From JASHVB01 sp035508435 (GTDB lineage Bacteria; Pseudomonadota; Alphaproteobacteria; Acetobacterales; Acetobacteraceae): a stretch of 64,000 nucleotides of DNA. The stretch is taken from NCBI GenBank assembly GCA_035508435.1, contig DATJNA010000197.1, forward strand, positions 62,001 to 126,000. The letters are read 5' to 3'. The notes below the pieces were generated by a model. It made no database searches and was not told where the DNA came from. It worked only from the letters and a program-made list of their open reading frames with translations. Positions 34,874-42,730 of this stretch are shown piece by piece (position 1 is the stretch's first letter; the number at the start of each line of letters is the position of its first letter). Position numbers and translations under genes: made by a program.

Positions 34874-35269
34874 ATGTTTGCGAACACACAGATGATGGGC
34901 ATGGACATGGCGTTCCCGGACGTCTGCCTGACCCCCGCGGGTCCGGTCGTGGTGCCGATCCCCTACCCGAACATTGCCATGGGACCGACGGCGATTCCGA
35001 ATGTGGACAACATTCTGATCATGGCCATGCCAGTGCATAACCTCGGCACCACCACGCCGCTGACCAACGGCGACAATGCCGGCGTCGGGTTGGGGGTCGC
35101 GTCGGGTATGGTGATGGGGCCGTCACGCCACCTGACCGGTGCATTCACCGTGCTGTATGGCGGAATGCCGGCGACCCGGCTTACTTCGATGTCGCTGCAG
35201 AATTCGACGAATGCACCTGGCTGCCGCCTGGTTCCCAGCCAGCCGGTGGTACTCCTGCTGGCTCCCTGA
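34874..35269 (+). CDS. DUF4150 (PAAR-like) protein
   Basis: A 131-residue protein with MAFPDVCLTPAGPVVVPIPYP, AIPNVDNILIMAMPVHNL, the glycine-rich GVGLGVASGMVMGPSR and the C-terminal APGCRLVPSQ. This is the DUF4150 pattern, a PAAR-like tip protein that caps the VgrG spike of type VI systems and often carries a toxin at its C-terminus. Here there is no toxin extension. GGAGGAG lies upstream, and only 25 bases separate it from the DUF3540 gene, so both should be co-transcribed. Confidence 0.82.
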   Translation: MFANTQMMGMDMAFPDVCLTPAGPVVVPIPYPNIAMGPTAIPNVDNILIMAMPVHNLGTTTPLTNGDNAGVGLGVASGMVMGPSRHLTGAFTVLYGGMPATRLTSMSLQNSTNAPGCRLVPSQPVVLLLAP

Positions 35270-35672
35270 GCTGGCAGCCAGGCCGGTCGCTGCCACGCCT
35301 CGTTCCCAGCGGCGAGGCGTCATTGCGGCGAGGCGTCATTGCGGCGAGATTTCATTGCGAGTTAGGATCGTTTGATTTAGTCTCGTTGTTGCTAAGTTTC
35401 ATTGCCATCGCGTGTCGTTGCCATCACGTGTCATTGCTCTCATGTGTCATTGCGACTGAGTGCCATTACGAATGAAGCGAAGCAATCCGGGTCGGTGCCG
35501 CCACCTCACCCGACCCGGATGCTTCGCTTCACTCGCGATGACAGTTCAGATTGCTCCGCTTCGCTCGCAATGACGGTTCAGGTCGCTCCGCTTCGCTCGC
35601 GATGACAGTTCAGATTGCTTCGCCTCGCTCGCGATGACAGTGAAGAGCAGGTCGGACCGCACCGGCGAACCG
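35270..35672. repeat. Array of TGTCATNGCGAG-type repeats
   Basis: The stretch holds several copies of a short TCATTGC string at about 16-base spacing (35320-35450), then an inverted repeat with arms near 35457-35495 (GAAGCGAAGCAATCCGG) and 35511-35545, then three near-identical 32-base tandem units starting at 35547, 35579 and 35611, each of the form CAGATTGCTCCGCTTCGCTC followed by GCAATGACGGTT. It separates convergent DUF4150 and MarR-GNAT genes. It is not a CRISPR: there are no unique spacers. Confidence 0.8.
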
Positions 35673-36611
35673 CTATTCCAGCGCCAGATCCCAATCCTCG
35701 CCCATCATCGTCGGACCGAACATGCTGTGTTGCTCGCTTTTCACCAGCCGGAACCCAGCGGCCTGATAGATGCCGCGCGCCGCCACGAGTACATCGTTGG
35801 TCCACAATGTGACCCGCCGATAGCCGGCGCCACGGGCGAAGCCGATGCACTCCGCCACCAGGCGCTTGCCGAGCCCCAGGCCGCGCGCACCTGGCTCGAC
35901 CACCAACAGACGCAATTTCGCCAGCGCATCGTCGGCGCGCACCAGGAACACCGAGCCCACCGGCGCCCCGTCTTGCTCGGCGATCCAGCAGCGCTCGCGT
36001 GCCGGATCGTGGCTGGCGAGAAAGGCGCCGGCGACCTGCGCCACCAGCGCCTCGAATCTGGCATCGAACCGATACTCCTCGGCGTAGAGCGCACCGTGGC
36101 GCGATACCACCCAGCCGATGTCGCCCGGCAGGGGATCGCGCAGCCGATAGGGGGCCGGGCGGACGCCGCCGAGCAAGCGCTCGATCCGCCCCATCGCTGC
36201 CACCACGGTCTCCTGCGCCGGTTCCGGCAGGCGCCGGAGCATCGCGGCCACTTCCTCGCGCGCACGCAGATCGAGCGGCGCGAAGGCGGCGCGTCCCGCT
36301 TCGGTCAGCGACAGCACGCTCTGCCGCCGGTCCGCATCCGACACCGCCCGCGCCAGCAGGCCGTCTTGCGCAAAGTGTTGCAGGATTCGGCTGAGATAGC
36401 CGCCATCCAGGCCAAGCTCGCGGCCGAGCGTGGTGGCGGTGACGCCCTCGCGGTTGGCCAGCTCGTACAGCACCCGAGCCTCGGTCAAGGAGAAATCGGT
36501 CCGCACCAGGCCTTCCTGCAGGACCCCGATAATGCCTGTGTAGAAGCGGTTGAAGCGGCGGACCGCGGCGATCCGTTGCTCCGCCGGCAGGATAGCGCAG
36601 GTGTCGGTCAT
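35673..36611 (-). CDS. MarR-GNAT fusion protein
   Basis: A 312-residue fusion. Residues 1-150 form a MarR winged helix (FSLTEARVLYELANREG, LDGGYLSRILQHF, DRRQSVLSLTEAG), and residues 160-312 an N-acetyltransferase with the acetyl-CoA loop VEPGARGLGLGKRLV and the ending YQAAGFRLVKSEQH. Such proteins may both regulate and acetylate. The ATG at 36611 is chosen from homology. A perfect 17-base palindrome lies 22 bases upstream and is probably its own operator. Confidence 0.87.
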   Translation of the reverse strand: MTDTCAILPAEQRIAAVRRFNRFYTGIIGVLQEGLVRTDFSLTEARVLYELANREGVTATTLGRELGLDGGYLSRILQHFAQDGLLARAVSDADRRQSVLSLTEAGRAAFAPLDLRAREEVAAMLRRLPEPAQETVVAAMGRIERLLGGVRPAPYRLRDPLPGDIGWVVSRHGALYAEEYRFDARFEALVAQVAGAFLASHDPARERCWIAEQDGAPVGSVFLVRADDALAKLRLLVVEPGARGLGLGKRLVAECIGFARGAGYRRVTLWTNDVLVAARGIYQAAGFRLVKSEQHSMFGPTMMGEDWDLALE

Positions 36612-36632
36612 GCGGCGACGATCGCACGGAAA

Positions 36633-36649
36633 ACTTGACTGAGTCAAGT
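36633..36649. promoter_or_regulatory. Perfect palindrome, likely MarR operator
   Basis: ACTTGACT-G-AGTCAAGT is a perfect 8+1+8 inverted repeat, a typical size for a MarR-family site, and lies just upstream of the MarR-GNAT start. It also contains TTGACT in both directions, so a bound repressor would cover a -35 box. On the plus strand TTGACT at 36635 is followed after 18 bases by GATACA, a possible promoter for the secreted-protein genes at 36831 onward. Binding is inferred. Confidence 0.65.
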
Positions 36650-36830
36650 AAAACTGACGATACAGTCCTGAAAGCCCGGACCACTGTATCAATGCGTTGT
36701 GAAGCATCGATTGCTGGATAGCACGCAGTCTCGCCCCAATTCAGCGGAACCCTGTTGTCCTGTCGAACCAAATCACAGGTTTGTCATGTCTTGGCTGTTC
36801 TTGCCGATCGACACGAAGGGAGACTCGATC

Positions 36831-37160
36831 ATGTCTATCCGAAACTTGATACGACTTTCCGTGCCTGCGCTGTTTGGGCTGGCTGTTGGCGGCGCTGTGC
36901 TTCCCGCCTCGGCACAGACCTCGACCGTGGTCATCGCTCCGAACGCGCCGCCACCGCCTCGGGAGGAAAGCGTTCCACCGCCGCCCTCGACCACGGTGAC
37001 CTGGGAAGAGGGCCACTGGGGCTGGGACGGCACCACCTGGGTCTGGCACGAGGGCCACTACGTGCAGCGTCCGCAGCCGACGGCGGTGTGGGAGCCCGGC
37101 CATTGGGCGCAGGAAGCCAGTGGCGGCTACGTCTGGGTCGATGGTCATTGGCGTAGCTGA
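36831..37160 (+). CDS. Secreted YXWGXW/WxxGxW-repeat protein
   Basis: A 109-residue protein with a signal peptide ending PASA near residue 28, a proline-rich linker (APPPP, VPPPP) and three repeats of the WxxGHW or GHY type: TWEEGHWGWDG, WVWHEGHYVQ, VWEPGHWAQ and a final VWVDGHW. AAGGGAG precedes the ATG. Function of these small exported repeat proteins is unknown; they are common in proteobacteria as surface or periplasmic proteins. It is followed 14 bases later by a lipoprotein of the same class. Confidence 0.85.
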   Translation: MSIRNLIRLSVPALFGLAVGGAVLPASAQTSTVVIAPNAPPPPREESVPPPPSTTVTWEEGHWGWDGTTWVWHEGHYVQRPQPTAVWEPGHWAQEASGGYVWVDGHWRS

Positions 37161-37174
37161 GCAAGGAGCATGCG

Positions 37175-37546
37175 ATGATTCGGCTGAATCACGCCTGGCT
37201 TGGATTGCCAGGACTGCTGGTTCTGGCGGCGTGCGGCGGACCGCCGCCGCCGCAGAACACCGCGGTGATCGTGCAGCCTCCGCCAACGGTGGAGGCAGCG
37301 CCGGCGGCGGCACCCATGCCGCCGCCACCACCGCACGCCGAGTTGGTGCCGCCACCGCCTCCGGGGGGACCGCCATCGGTCTGGCAGCCCGGGCACTGGG
37401 AGTATACCGGTGAACCGGGACAGTCCTGGCGCTGGATGGGCGGCCAATACGTCCAGGCGCCGCCGGGCGAGACGACCTGGGTCCCCGGACGCTGGTCACA
37501 GCAGCCGAGCGGAGGCTGGGTCTGGCTCGACGGCCACTGGGCCTGA
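37175..37546 (+). CDS. WxxGxW-repeat lipoprotein
   Basis: A 123-residue protein with a lipoprotein signal (LLVLAAC, lipidated Cys near residue 21), a long proline-rich linker and repeats VWQPGHWEYTG, WRWMGGQYVQ, TWVPGRWSQ, WVWLDGHW. It is the membrane-anchored partner or paralogue of the gene just upstream and shares its promoter. Both proteins probably sit in the envelope; what they bind is not known. Confidence 0.85.
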   Translation: MIRLNHAWLGLPGLLVLAACGGPPPPQNTAVIVQPPPTVEAAPAAAPMPPPPPHAELVPPPPPGGPPSVWQPGHWEYTGEPGQSWRWMGGQYVQAPPGETTWVPGRWSQQPSGGWVWLDGHWA

Positions 37547-37558
37547 CGGACAGCGGTC

Positions 37559-37620
37559 GGCCCCCTCCCCGCAATCTTGCGCCCGTCTCGCGGCTCAAGC
37601 CGACCAGGGAGGGGGCCTTT
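37559..37620 (+). terminator. Inverted repeat, likely terminator of the WxxGxW operon
   Basis: GGCCCCCTCCC at 37559-37569 pairs perfectly with GGGAGGGGGCC at 37607-37617 and is followed by TTT. The loop is long (37 bases), so efficiency is uncertain, but the position right after the lipoprotein gene fits termination. Confidence 0.5.
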
Positions 37621-37693
37621 GCCTGCATCGATCTGCAGGCACCTTTGCCTGCATCGATCTGCCGGCACCTTTGCCTGCATCGATCAGCCGGCA
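37616..37693. repeat. Three tandem 26-bp repeats overlapping a gene end
   Basis: The unit CCTTTGCCTGCATCGATCTG plus CAGGCA is present three times in a row (37616-37641, 37642-37667, 37668-37693) with few changes. Each holds ATCGAT flanked by TGC. The third copy includes the stop codon of the MocR-type gene, and the first overlaps the preceding hairpin. Confidence 0.8.
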
Positions 37694-39099
37694 AGCGCCG
37701 TGGCGAGGCGTTTCGCCAAGCCGTCCGCTTCCGATTCCGCCACATTGGTGAAACCGAGCAACAGACCTTGCCCGCAGTCGTGCGCCACCGCGAGGCTCGA
37801 AAGCGCGGCCGGCCCGAGCCCCGCCGCCAGCGCACGCCGCGCCAGCGTGCCGTCATCCGCCGCGCCCGGGAAGCGCGCCAACAAGTGCATGCCACCCGCC
37901 GCCAACTCGAGGGTGGCACGGTTGCCGAACGCCGCGCTCAGCGCCGTGGCCAGTGCCTGCCGCCGCGCGGCATAGAGCGCGCGCATGCGCCTGAGGTGGC
38001 GGGCGAAATGCCCCTCCGCCATGAACCGCGCCACCACGCATTGCTCCAGCGCCGGCAACCCCTGCGAACCGAGGCGGGCAGCGCGCCCGAACGCCTCAGC
38101 CAGTTCGTCCGGCACCACCAGGTAGCCCAGCCGCAGGGCGGGAAACAGTACCTTGCTGAATGTGCCGGCATAAAGCACGCGGCCGCCACGATCGAGGCTC
38201 TTCAGCGCCGGCAGGGGATGGCCGGTGTAGCGGAACTCGCTGTCGTAATCGTCCTCCAGCACCCAGCCGCCTGCGTCCGCGGCCCAGCCCAGCAGCGCCA
38301 GCCGCCGCGGCAAGCTCAGCGCGACGCCGAGTGGGCATTGATGCGTCGGCGTCACCACAGCCAACCGGGCGCGCGGCGCGCCCTTGGTCGCCGCAGCCAC
38401 GCGCATGCCCTCGCCGTCCACCCGCACCGGCACCAGCACCACGCCGGCCGCCTCGAGCGCAAGGCGGGTGTACTGGTAGCCGGGATCCTCCACCCATACC
38501 GCGTCGCCAGGCCGCAACAACACGCGCATCGCCAGCGTCAGCGCGCCCTGGAACCCGGCGGTCACGACCACTTGCTCCGGCGCGCACAGGATGCCTCGGG
38601 CGACGCCGAGATAGGCGGCGATTGCCTCGCGCAGCGGGCGATGGCCGGCTGGGTCGGGATAGGCCAGCGCGTCCGCGCCGACGGCACGCGCCTCGCGCAC
38701 CGTCAGGCCGGTCCAGAGCTTGCGCGGAAACACATCGAGCGCGGGCACGCCCATGCGGAACGGCAGTGGCGGGGCGGGCGAACCCGCGGCCTGGCGCGCG
38801 AACGGCATGCGGCGCTGCGCCGGCGAGGCGACGCGGGCCGCCAGCACCGGTGAGACGATGGTGCCGGCCGAACCACGCGGCACCAGCACCCCCTCGCCGA
38901 TCAGCACCGCATAACCCGCATCGGCAGTGCCGCGGGCGACGCCAAGCTGCCCGGCGAGCGAGCGCGCCGAGGGCAGCCGCGCCCCAGGCGCCAGCACACC
39001 AGCCGTGATGGCGGCACGCAGGCGGTTGGCGATCTGCAAGTGCAGCGGTCCGGACTCGGTGCGGTCCAGCATGATGGGCGCAGTCATGGCCCAGTCCAT
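37684..39099 (-). CDS. MocR-like transcriptional regulator (GntR-aminotransferase fusion)
   Basis: A 471-residue fusion. The N-terminal GntR winged helix contains RLPSARSLAGQLGVARGTAD, and the rest is a class I aminotransferase fold with PEQVVVTAGFQGAL, VWVEDPGYQ, VLEDDYDSEFRY and the PLP lysine in GTFSKVLFPALRLGY. Such PdxR/MocR proteins sense PLP or amino compounds. The ATG at 39099 has AGGA nine bases upstream; an ATG at 39117 is an alternative. It is divergent from the AhpD-like gene 150 bases away, which is its probable target. Confidence 0.86.
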   Translation of the reverse strand: MDWAMTAPIMLDRTESGPLHLQIANRLRAAITAGVLAPGARLPSARSLAGQLGVARGTADAGYAVLIGEGVLVPRGSAGTIVSPVLAARVASPAQRRMPFARQAAGSPAPPLPFRMGVPALDVFPRKLWTGLTVREARAVGADALAYPDPAGHRPLREAIAAYLGVARGILCAPEQVVVTAGFQGALTLAMRVLLRPGDAVWVEDPGYQYTRLALEAAGVVLVPVRVDGEGMRVAAATKGAPRARLAVVTPTHQCPLGVALSLPRRLALLGWAADAGGWVLEDDYDSEFRYTGHPLPALKSLDRGGRVLYAGTFSKVLFPALRLGYLVVPDELAEAFGRAARLGSQGLPALEQCVVARFMAEGHFARHLRRMRALYAARRQALATALSAAFGNRATLELAAGGMHLLARFPGAADDGTLARRALAAGLGPAALSSLAVAHDCGQGLLLGFTNVAESEADGLAKRLATALAG

Positions 39100-39248
39100 A
39101 TGCCGATTCCTGGCCATCACGCCTAGGCCATCAGCCGACCAAATTTGCCGTCGGGACAACGGGAGCGTTCGACGGTGGCTCCGCCTCCTCCCACCCTGTC
39201 CCGCCAACGCGGCACGCCAAGCTTCACGCCAAGCTTAAGGAGTATGAC

Positions 39249-39707
39249 ATGCACGGCTCGCGACCGAACCCGCTGCAGCTTGCCCCCGACGCCTATGCCG
39301 CGCTGGTCGGCGTCGAGCGCTACCTGGCTCATTGCGGCCTGGAGCAATCACTGCTGCATCTGGTGAAGCTGCGCGCCTCGCAGATCAACGGTTGCGCGTC
39401 CTGCCTCAACATGCACAGCCGAGACGCGCGCCGGCACGGCGAGACGGAGCAACGGCTGTACCTGCTGAACGCGTGGCGGGAAGCAGGGCTCTATATGCCG
39501 CGCGAGCAAGCGGCACTGGCGTGGACGGAGTGCCTGACGCTGGTCGCGGCACGCGGTGCGCCGGATGCCGAATACGCAGCGCTGGCCGCGCTGTTCACGC
39601 CGGCCGAAATCGCCCATCTGACGACGGCGATCGGCATGATCAATCTGTGGAACCGGCTGATGATCGCCGGACGGGTGCCGCCCGCCGAGCCGGCGACAAG
39701 GTCATAA
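39249..39707 (+). CDS. Carboxymuconolactone decarboxylase family protein (AhpD-like)
   Basis: A 152-residue AhpD-like protein with the redox or catalytic motif NGCASCLNMHSRDARRHGE, the hallmark of the family (CxxC plus a His three residues on). LTTAIGMINLWNRLMI matches the C-terminal helix. Members act as peroxidase-linked thiol reductants or as decarboxylases. AAGGAG lies before the ATG, and the leader holds a direct repeat of CCAAGCTT. Divergent MocR regulators next to this family are common, so regulation by the neighbour is likely. Confidence 0.86.
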   Translation: MHGSRPNPLQLAPDAYAALVGVERYLAHCGLEQSLLHLVKLRASQINGCASCLNMHSRDARRHGETEQRLYLLNAWREAGLYMPREQAALAWTECLTLVAARGAPDAEYAALAALFTPAEIAHLTTAIGMINLWNRLMIAGRVPPAEPATRS

Positions 39708-39864
39708 CGTCCGCCACCCGACCGACCGCCGCTCTGAGGGCGAGCGGTTGACCGAGGCGAGGGACGCTGCCTGGTGTCCGAAGACGGGCGGTGGCCCGGG
39801 TCTTCGCGCCGGCACGCGCCCGCCCTGCATAAGAGTCATGCGCGACCCACGGCCGCGGCTCGCG

Positions 39865-39893
39865 TTGACCATGCCCCTTCGCGCGCGTAAGGA
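39865..39893 (+). promoter_or_regulatory. Possible sdh operon promoter
   Basis: TTGACC at 39865-39870, a 17-base spacer and TAAGGA at 39888-39893 resemble a sigma-70 promoter 50 bases ahead of sdhC. The -10 box is weak, so this is tentative. Confidence 0.3.
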
Positions 39894-39944
39894 ACCGCAA
39901 CGGCCCGGTGCCGCTACAGGCCCCGGCGGCAGGTGGGAGCACTC

Positions 39945-40376
39945 GTGAGAGACGCACGCGACGCGCTGATGGTGGCGCGCAACACTGAAGGCAAGCTGGT
40001 CGGCCGCCCTTTATCTCCCCATTTGCAGGTCTACCGTTGGCCCGTCGCCATGGCGACCTCCATCCTGCACCGCGTGACCGGCTGCGCCCTGGCGGTCGGC
40101 ACCCTGCTGATGACCTGGTACCTGGTCGCGGCCGCGACATCCGACCGCGCCTTCGCCACGGTGCAGTGGTTCCTTGCCTCCTGGCTCGGCGTCCTGATGC
40201 TGTGCGGCTGGACCCTCGCCCTGTTCTTTCACCTCTGCGCCGGCATCCGCCACCTGGCCTGGAACGCGCTGTACGGCTTCGACAAACCGGAGTACCGCCT
40301 CACCAACTGGGCGGTGCTCGCCGGCACGGCGGGCCTGACGGTGCTGACCCTGATCATCGGCTTCGTGGCGTGGTGA
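39945..40376 (+). CDS. sdhC: Succinate dehydrogenase cytochrome b556 subunit
   Basis: A 143-residue membrane anchor with three spans. RPLSPHLQVYRW, SILHRVTGCAL and the heme-ligand segment HLCAGIRHLAWNA are standard for SdhC. With SdhD it anchors complex II, binds heme b and ubiquinone and passes electrons from the SdhB iron-sulfur clusters. I place the start at the GTG at 39945, which has GGGAG five bases upstream; the ATG at 39969 is possible. First gene of sdhCDAB. Confidence 0.92.
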   Translation: MRDARDALMVARNTEGKLVGRPLSPHLQVYRWPVAMATSILHRVTGCALAVGTLLMTWYLVAAATSDRAFATVQWFLASWLGVLMLCGWTLALFFHLCAGIRHLAWNALYGFDKPEYRLTNWAVLAGTAGLTVLTLIIGFVAW

Positions 40377-40384
40377 GAACGGAC

Positions 40385-40789
40385 ATGGCGAAGCCGGAAA
40401 ATAGCGTGCGTGTTGACGTGCTGCGCTCGCCGCTCGGGCGGGCGCGCGGCCTCGGCGCCGCCCATCAGGGAGCCAGGCATTGGTGGGCGCAGACGCTGAC
40501 CTCGATCGCGCTGGTGCCGCTCAGTCTGTGGTTCGTCTGCGGCATGGTGCGGCTGATTGGCGCCTCGCGCCATGACGTCGTCGCATGGCTGTCCGGCCCG
40601 GTGCCGGTGGTGCTGATGATCGCACTGGTCATCGCCACATTCCATCATATGCAACTCGGCGTGCAGGTGGTGATCGAGGACTACGTGCATCAGCCTGCGG
40701 TGCGGCTGACTTCGCTGCTGCTGGTGAAGGCAGCGGCGATCGTGCTCGCGCTGGCCTGCATCGTTTCCGTGCTGCGCCTGGGCTTCTGA
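40385..40789 (+). CDS. sdhD: Succinate dehydrogenase hydrophobic membrane anchor subunit
   Basis: A 134-residue membrane protein with three spans. It begins with the usual SPLGRARGLGAAHQGARHWW, and carries FHHMQLGVQVVIEDYV, whose His is the conserved heme/quinone-region ligand. It completes the membrane part of complex II with SdhC. The gene starts eight bases after sdhC ends and is followed nine bases later by sdhA. Confidence 0.92.
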   Translation: MAKPENSVRVDVLRSPLGRARGLGAAHQGARHWWAQTLTSIALVPLSLWFVCGMVRLIGASRHDVVAWLSGPVPVVLMIALVIATFHHMQLGVQVVIEDYVHQPAVRLTSLLLVKAAAIVLALACIVSVLRLGF

Positions 40790-40798
40790 GAGGGTCCG

Positions 40799-42613
40799 AT
40801 GAACGCCATCACACTGCCGTCGTCACGCGCCTACAACATCGTCGATCACACCTATGACGTGGTGGTGGTGGGAGCCGGCGGTTCCGGCCTGCGCTCGACC
40901 TTCGGCATGGGCGCGGCGGGGCTGAAGACCGCCTGCATCACCAAAGTGTTCCCGACCCGCAGCCACACCGTGGCGGCGCAAGGCGGCATCGGCGCCGCAC
41001 TCGGCAACATGGGTGACGACGACTGGCGCTGGCACATGTACGACACGGTGAAGGGGTCGGACTGGCTGGGCGACCAGGACTGCATCGAATACATGTGCCG
41101 CGAGGCGATCCCGGCGGTCTACGAACTCGAGCATTTCGGCGTGCCGTTCAGCCGCACGGAAGAGGGCAAGATCTACCAGCGCCCGTTCGGTGGCCACATG
41201 ACCAGGTTCGGTGAGGGCCCGCCGGCGGATCGTGCCTGCGCCGCCGCCGACCGCACCGGCCACGCCATCCTGCATACGCTGTATCAGCAGAGCCTGCGCC
41301 ACGACGTCGAGTTCTTCATCGAATACTTCGCGCTCGACCTGATCATGGACCAGGAGGGCGTCTGCCGCGGCGTCACCGCGTGGTGCCTCGACGATGGCTC
41401 CATCCACCGCTTCCGCGCGCAGATGGTGGTGCTGGCGACCGGCGGTTACGGGCGCACATACCTTTCCTGCACCTCGGCGCACACCTGCACCGGCGACGGC
41501 AACGGCATGATCCTGCGCGCCGGCCTGCCCTGCCAGGACATGGAGTTCGTCCAGTTCCATCCCACCGGCATCTTCCCCGCCGGCTGCCTGATCACCGAAG
41601 GCGCGCGCGGCGAAGGCGGCTACATGACCAACAGCGAAGGCGAGCGCTTCATGGAGCGCTACGCCCCAAGCGCGAAGGACCTGGCGAGCCGCGACGTGGT
41701 GTCACGCTCGATGACGATCGAGATCGCCGAAGGCCGCGGCTGTGGTCCCGACAAGGACCACATCATGCTGCACCTGGAGCATCTGGGTGCCGACATTCTG
41801 CATGAGCGCCTGCCCGGCATTTCCGAGACCGCGCGTGTGTTCGCCGGCGTCGACGTGACGAAGCAGCCGATCCCGGTGCTGCCGACCGTGCACTACAACA
41901 TGGGCGGCATCCCGACCAACTACCGCACCGAGGTGCTGCATCCGACCGCGAACAATCCTGATGCGGTGGCGCATGGGCTGATGGCGGTGGGCGAGGCAGC
42001 CTGCGTGTCGGTGCACGGCGCCAACCGGCTGGGGACGAACTCCTTGCTCGATCTGGTGGTGTTCGGCCGCGCCGCGGCGCAGCACGCGGCGGAGACGGTG
42101 AAGCCCGGCGCGGGCCAGGCGCCGTTGCCGCCGAAGGCGGGCGAGTATTCGCTGGACCGCTTCGATCGCGCGCGCCATGCCAAGGGCGGCACCCGCGTGG
42201 CCGACCTGCGGCTGGAGATGCAGCGTACCATGCAGCAGCACGCCGCGGTGTTCCGCAACAGCAGGACGCTGGGTGAGGGCGTCTCCAAGATGCGACAGGT
42301 CTGGGAAGGCCTGTCGGACATGTCGGTGTCCGACCGCAGCCTGATCTGGAACTCCGACCTGGTGGAAGCGCTGGAACTGCACAATCTGATGGGCAATGCG
42401 ATGACGACCATGGTGGGCGCGGACGCCCGTCATGAAAGCCGCGGCGCGCATGCGCACGACGACTACCCGGAGCGCGACGACCACGAGTGGATGAAGCACA
42501 CGCTGGCCTGGTGCGACGACCATGGGCGGGTGACGCTGGGCTATCGGCCGGTGAAGATGCAGACGCTCACCAATGAGGTTTCCGTCATTCCGCCGAAGAA
42601 GCGGGTCTATTAA
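40799..42613 (+). CDS. sdhA: Succinate dehydrogenase flavoprotein subunit
   Basis: A 604-residue flavoprotein, full length. VVVVGAGGSGLRS binds FAD, FPTRSHTVAAQGG has the His that carries covalent FAD, HPTGIFPAGCLITEGARGEG and NRLGTNSLLDLVVFGR are active-site and C-terminal FAD signatures. It oxidises succinate to fumarate in the citric acid cycle, at the cytoplasmic face. GAGAGGG precedes the ATG. The sdhA-sdhB gap holds a long inverted repeat. Confidence 0.96.
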   Translation: MNAITLPSSRAYNIVDHTYDVVVVGAGGSGLRSTFGMGAAGLKTACITKVFPTRSHTVAAQGGIGAALGNMGDDDWRWHMYDTVKGSDWLGDQDCIEYMCREAIPAVYELEHFGVPFSRTEEGKIYQRPFGGHMTRFGEGPPADRACAAADRTGHAILHTLYQQSLRHDVEFFIEYFALDLIMDQEGVCRGVTAWCLDDGSIHRFRAQMVVLATGGYGRTYLSCTSAHTCTGDGNGMILRAGLPCQDMEFVQFHPTGIFPAGCLITEGARGEGGYMTNSEGERFMERYAPSAKDLASRDVVSRSMTIEIAEGRGCGPDKDHIMLHLEHLGADILHERLPGISETARVFAGVDVTKQPIPVLPTVHYNMGGIPTNYRTEVLHPTANNPDAVAHGLMAVGEAACVSVHGANRLGTNSLLDLVVFGRAAAQHAAETVKPGAGQAPLPPKAGEYSLDRFDRARHAKGGTRVADLRLEMQRTMQQHAAVFRNSRTLGEGVSKMRQVWEGLSDMSVSDRSLIWNSDLVEALELHNLMGNAMTTMVGADARHESRGAHAHDDYPERDDHEWMKHTLAWCDDHGRVTLGYRPVKMQTLTNEVSVIPPKKRVY

Positions 42614-42718
42614 GTGTCATTGCGAGGAGCGTAGCGACGAAGCAATCTCGTTCGGATTGACGCACTGTGCCGCGGCTCCCACGAGATTGCTCCGTCGCTG
42701 CGCGTCTCGCGATGACAC
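42614..42718. repeat. Long inverted repeat inside the sdh operon
   Basis: Arms 42614-42651 and 42681-42718 (38 bases each, about six mismatches) begin GTGTCATTGCGAGG and end CTCGCGATGACAC. The element fills the 117-base gap between sdhA and sdhB and ends 12 bases before the sdhB start. It belongs to the dispersed family found at 777 and 6627. Confidence 0.85.
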
Positions 42719-42730
42719 GAAAGGAGCACG

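Noticed and set aside
35547..35642. Possible CRISPR array (32-base periodicity)
   Set aside because: The units are directly contiguous with no unique spacers, and there are no cas genes.
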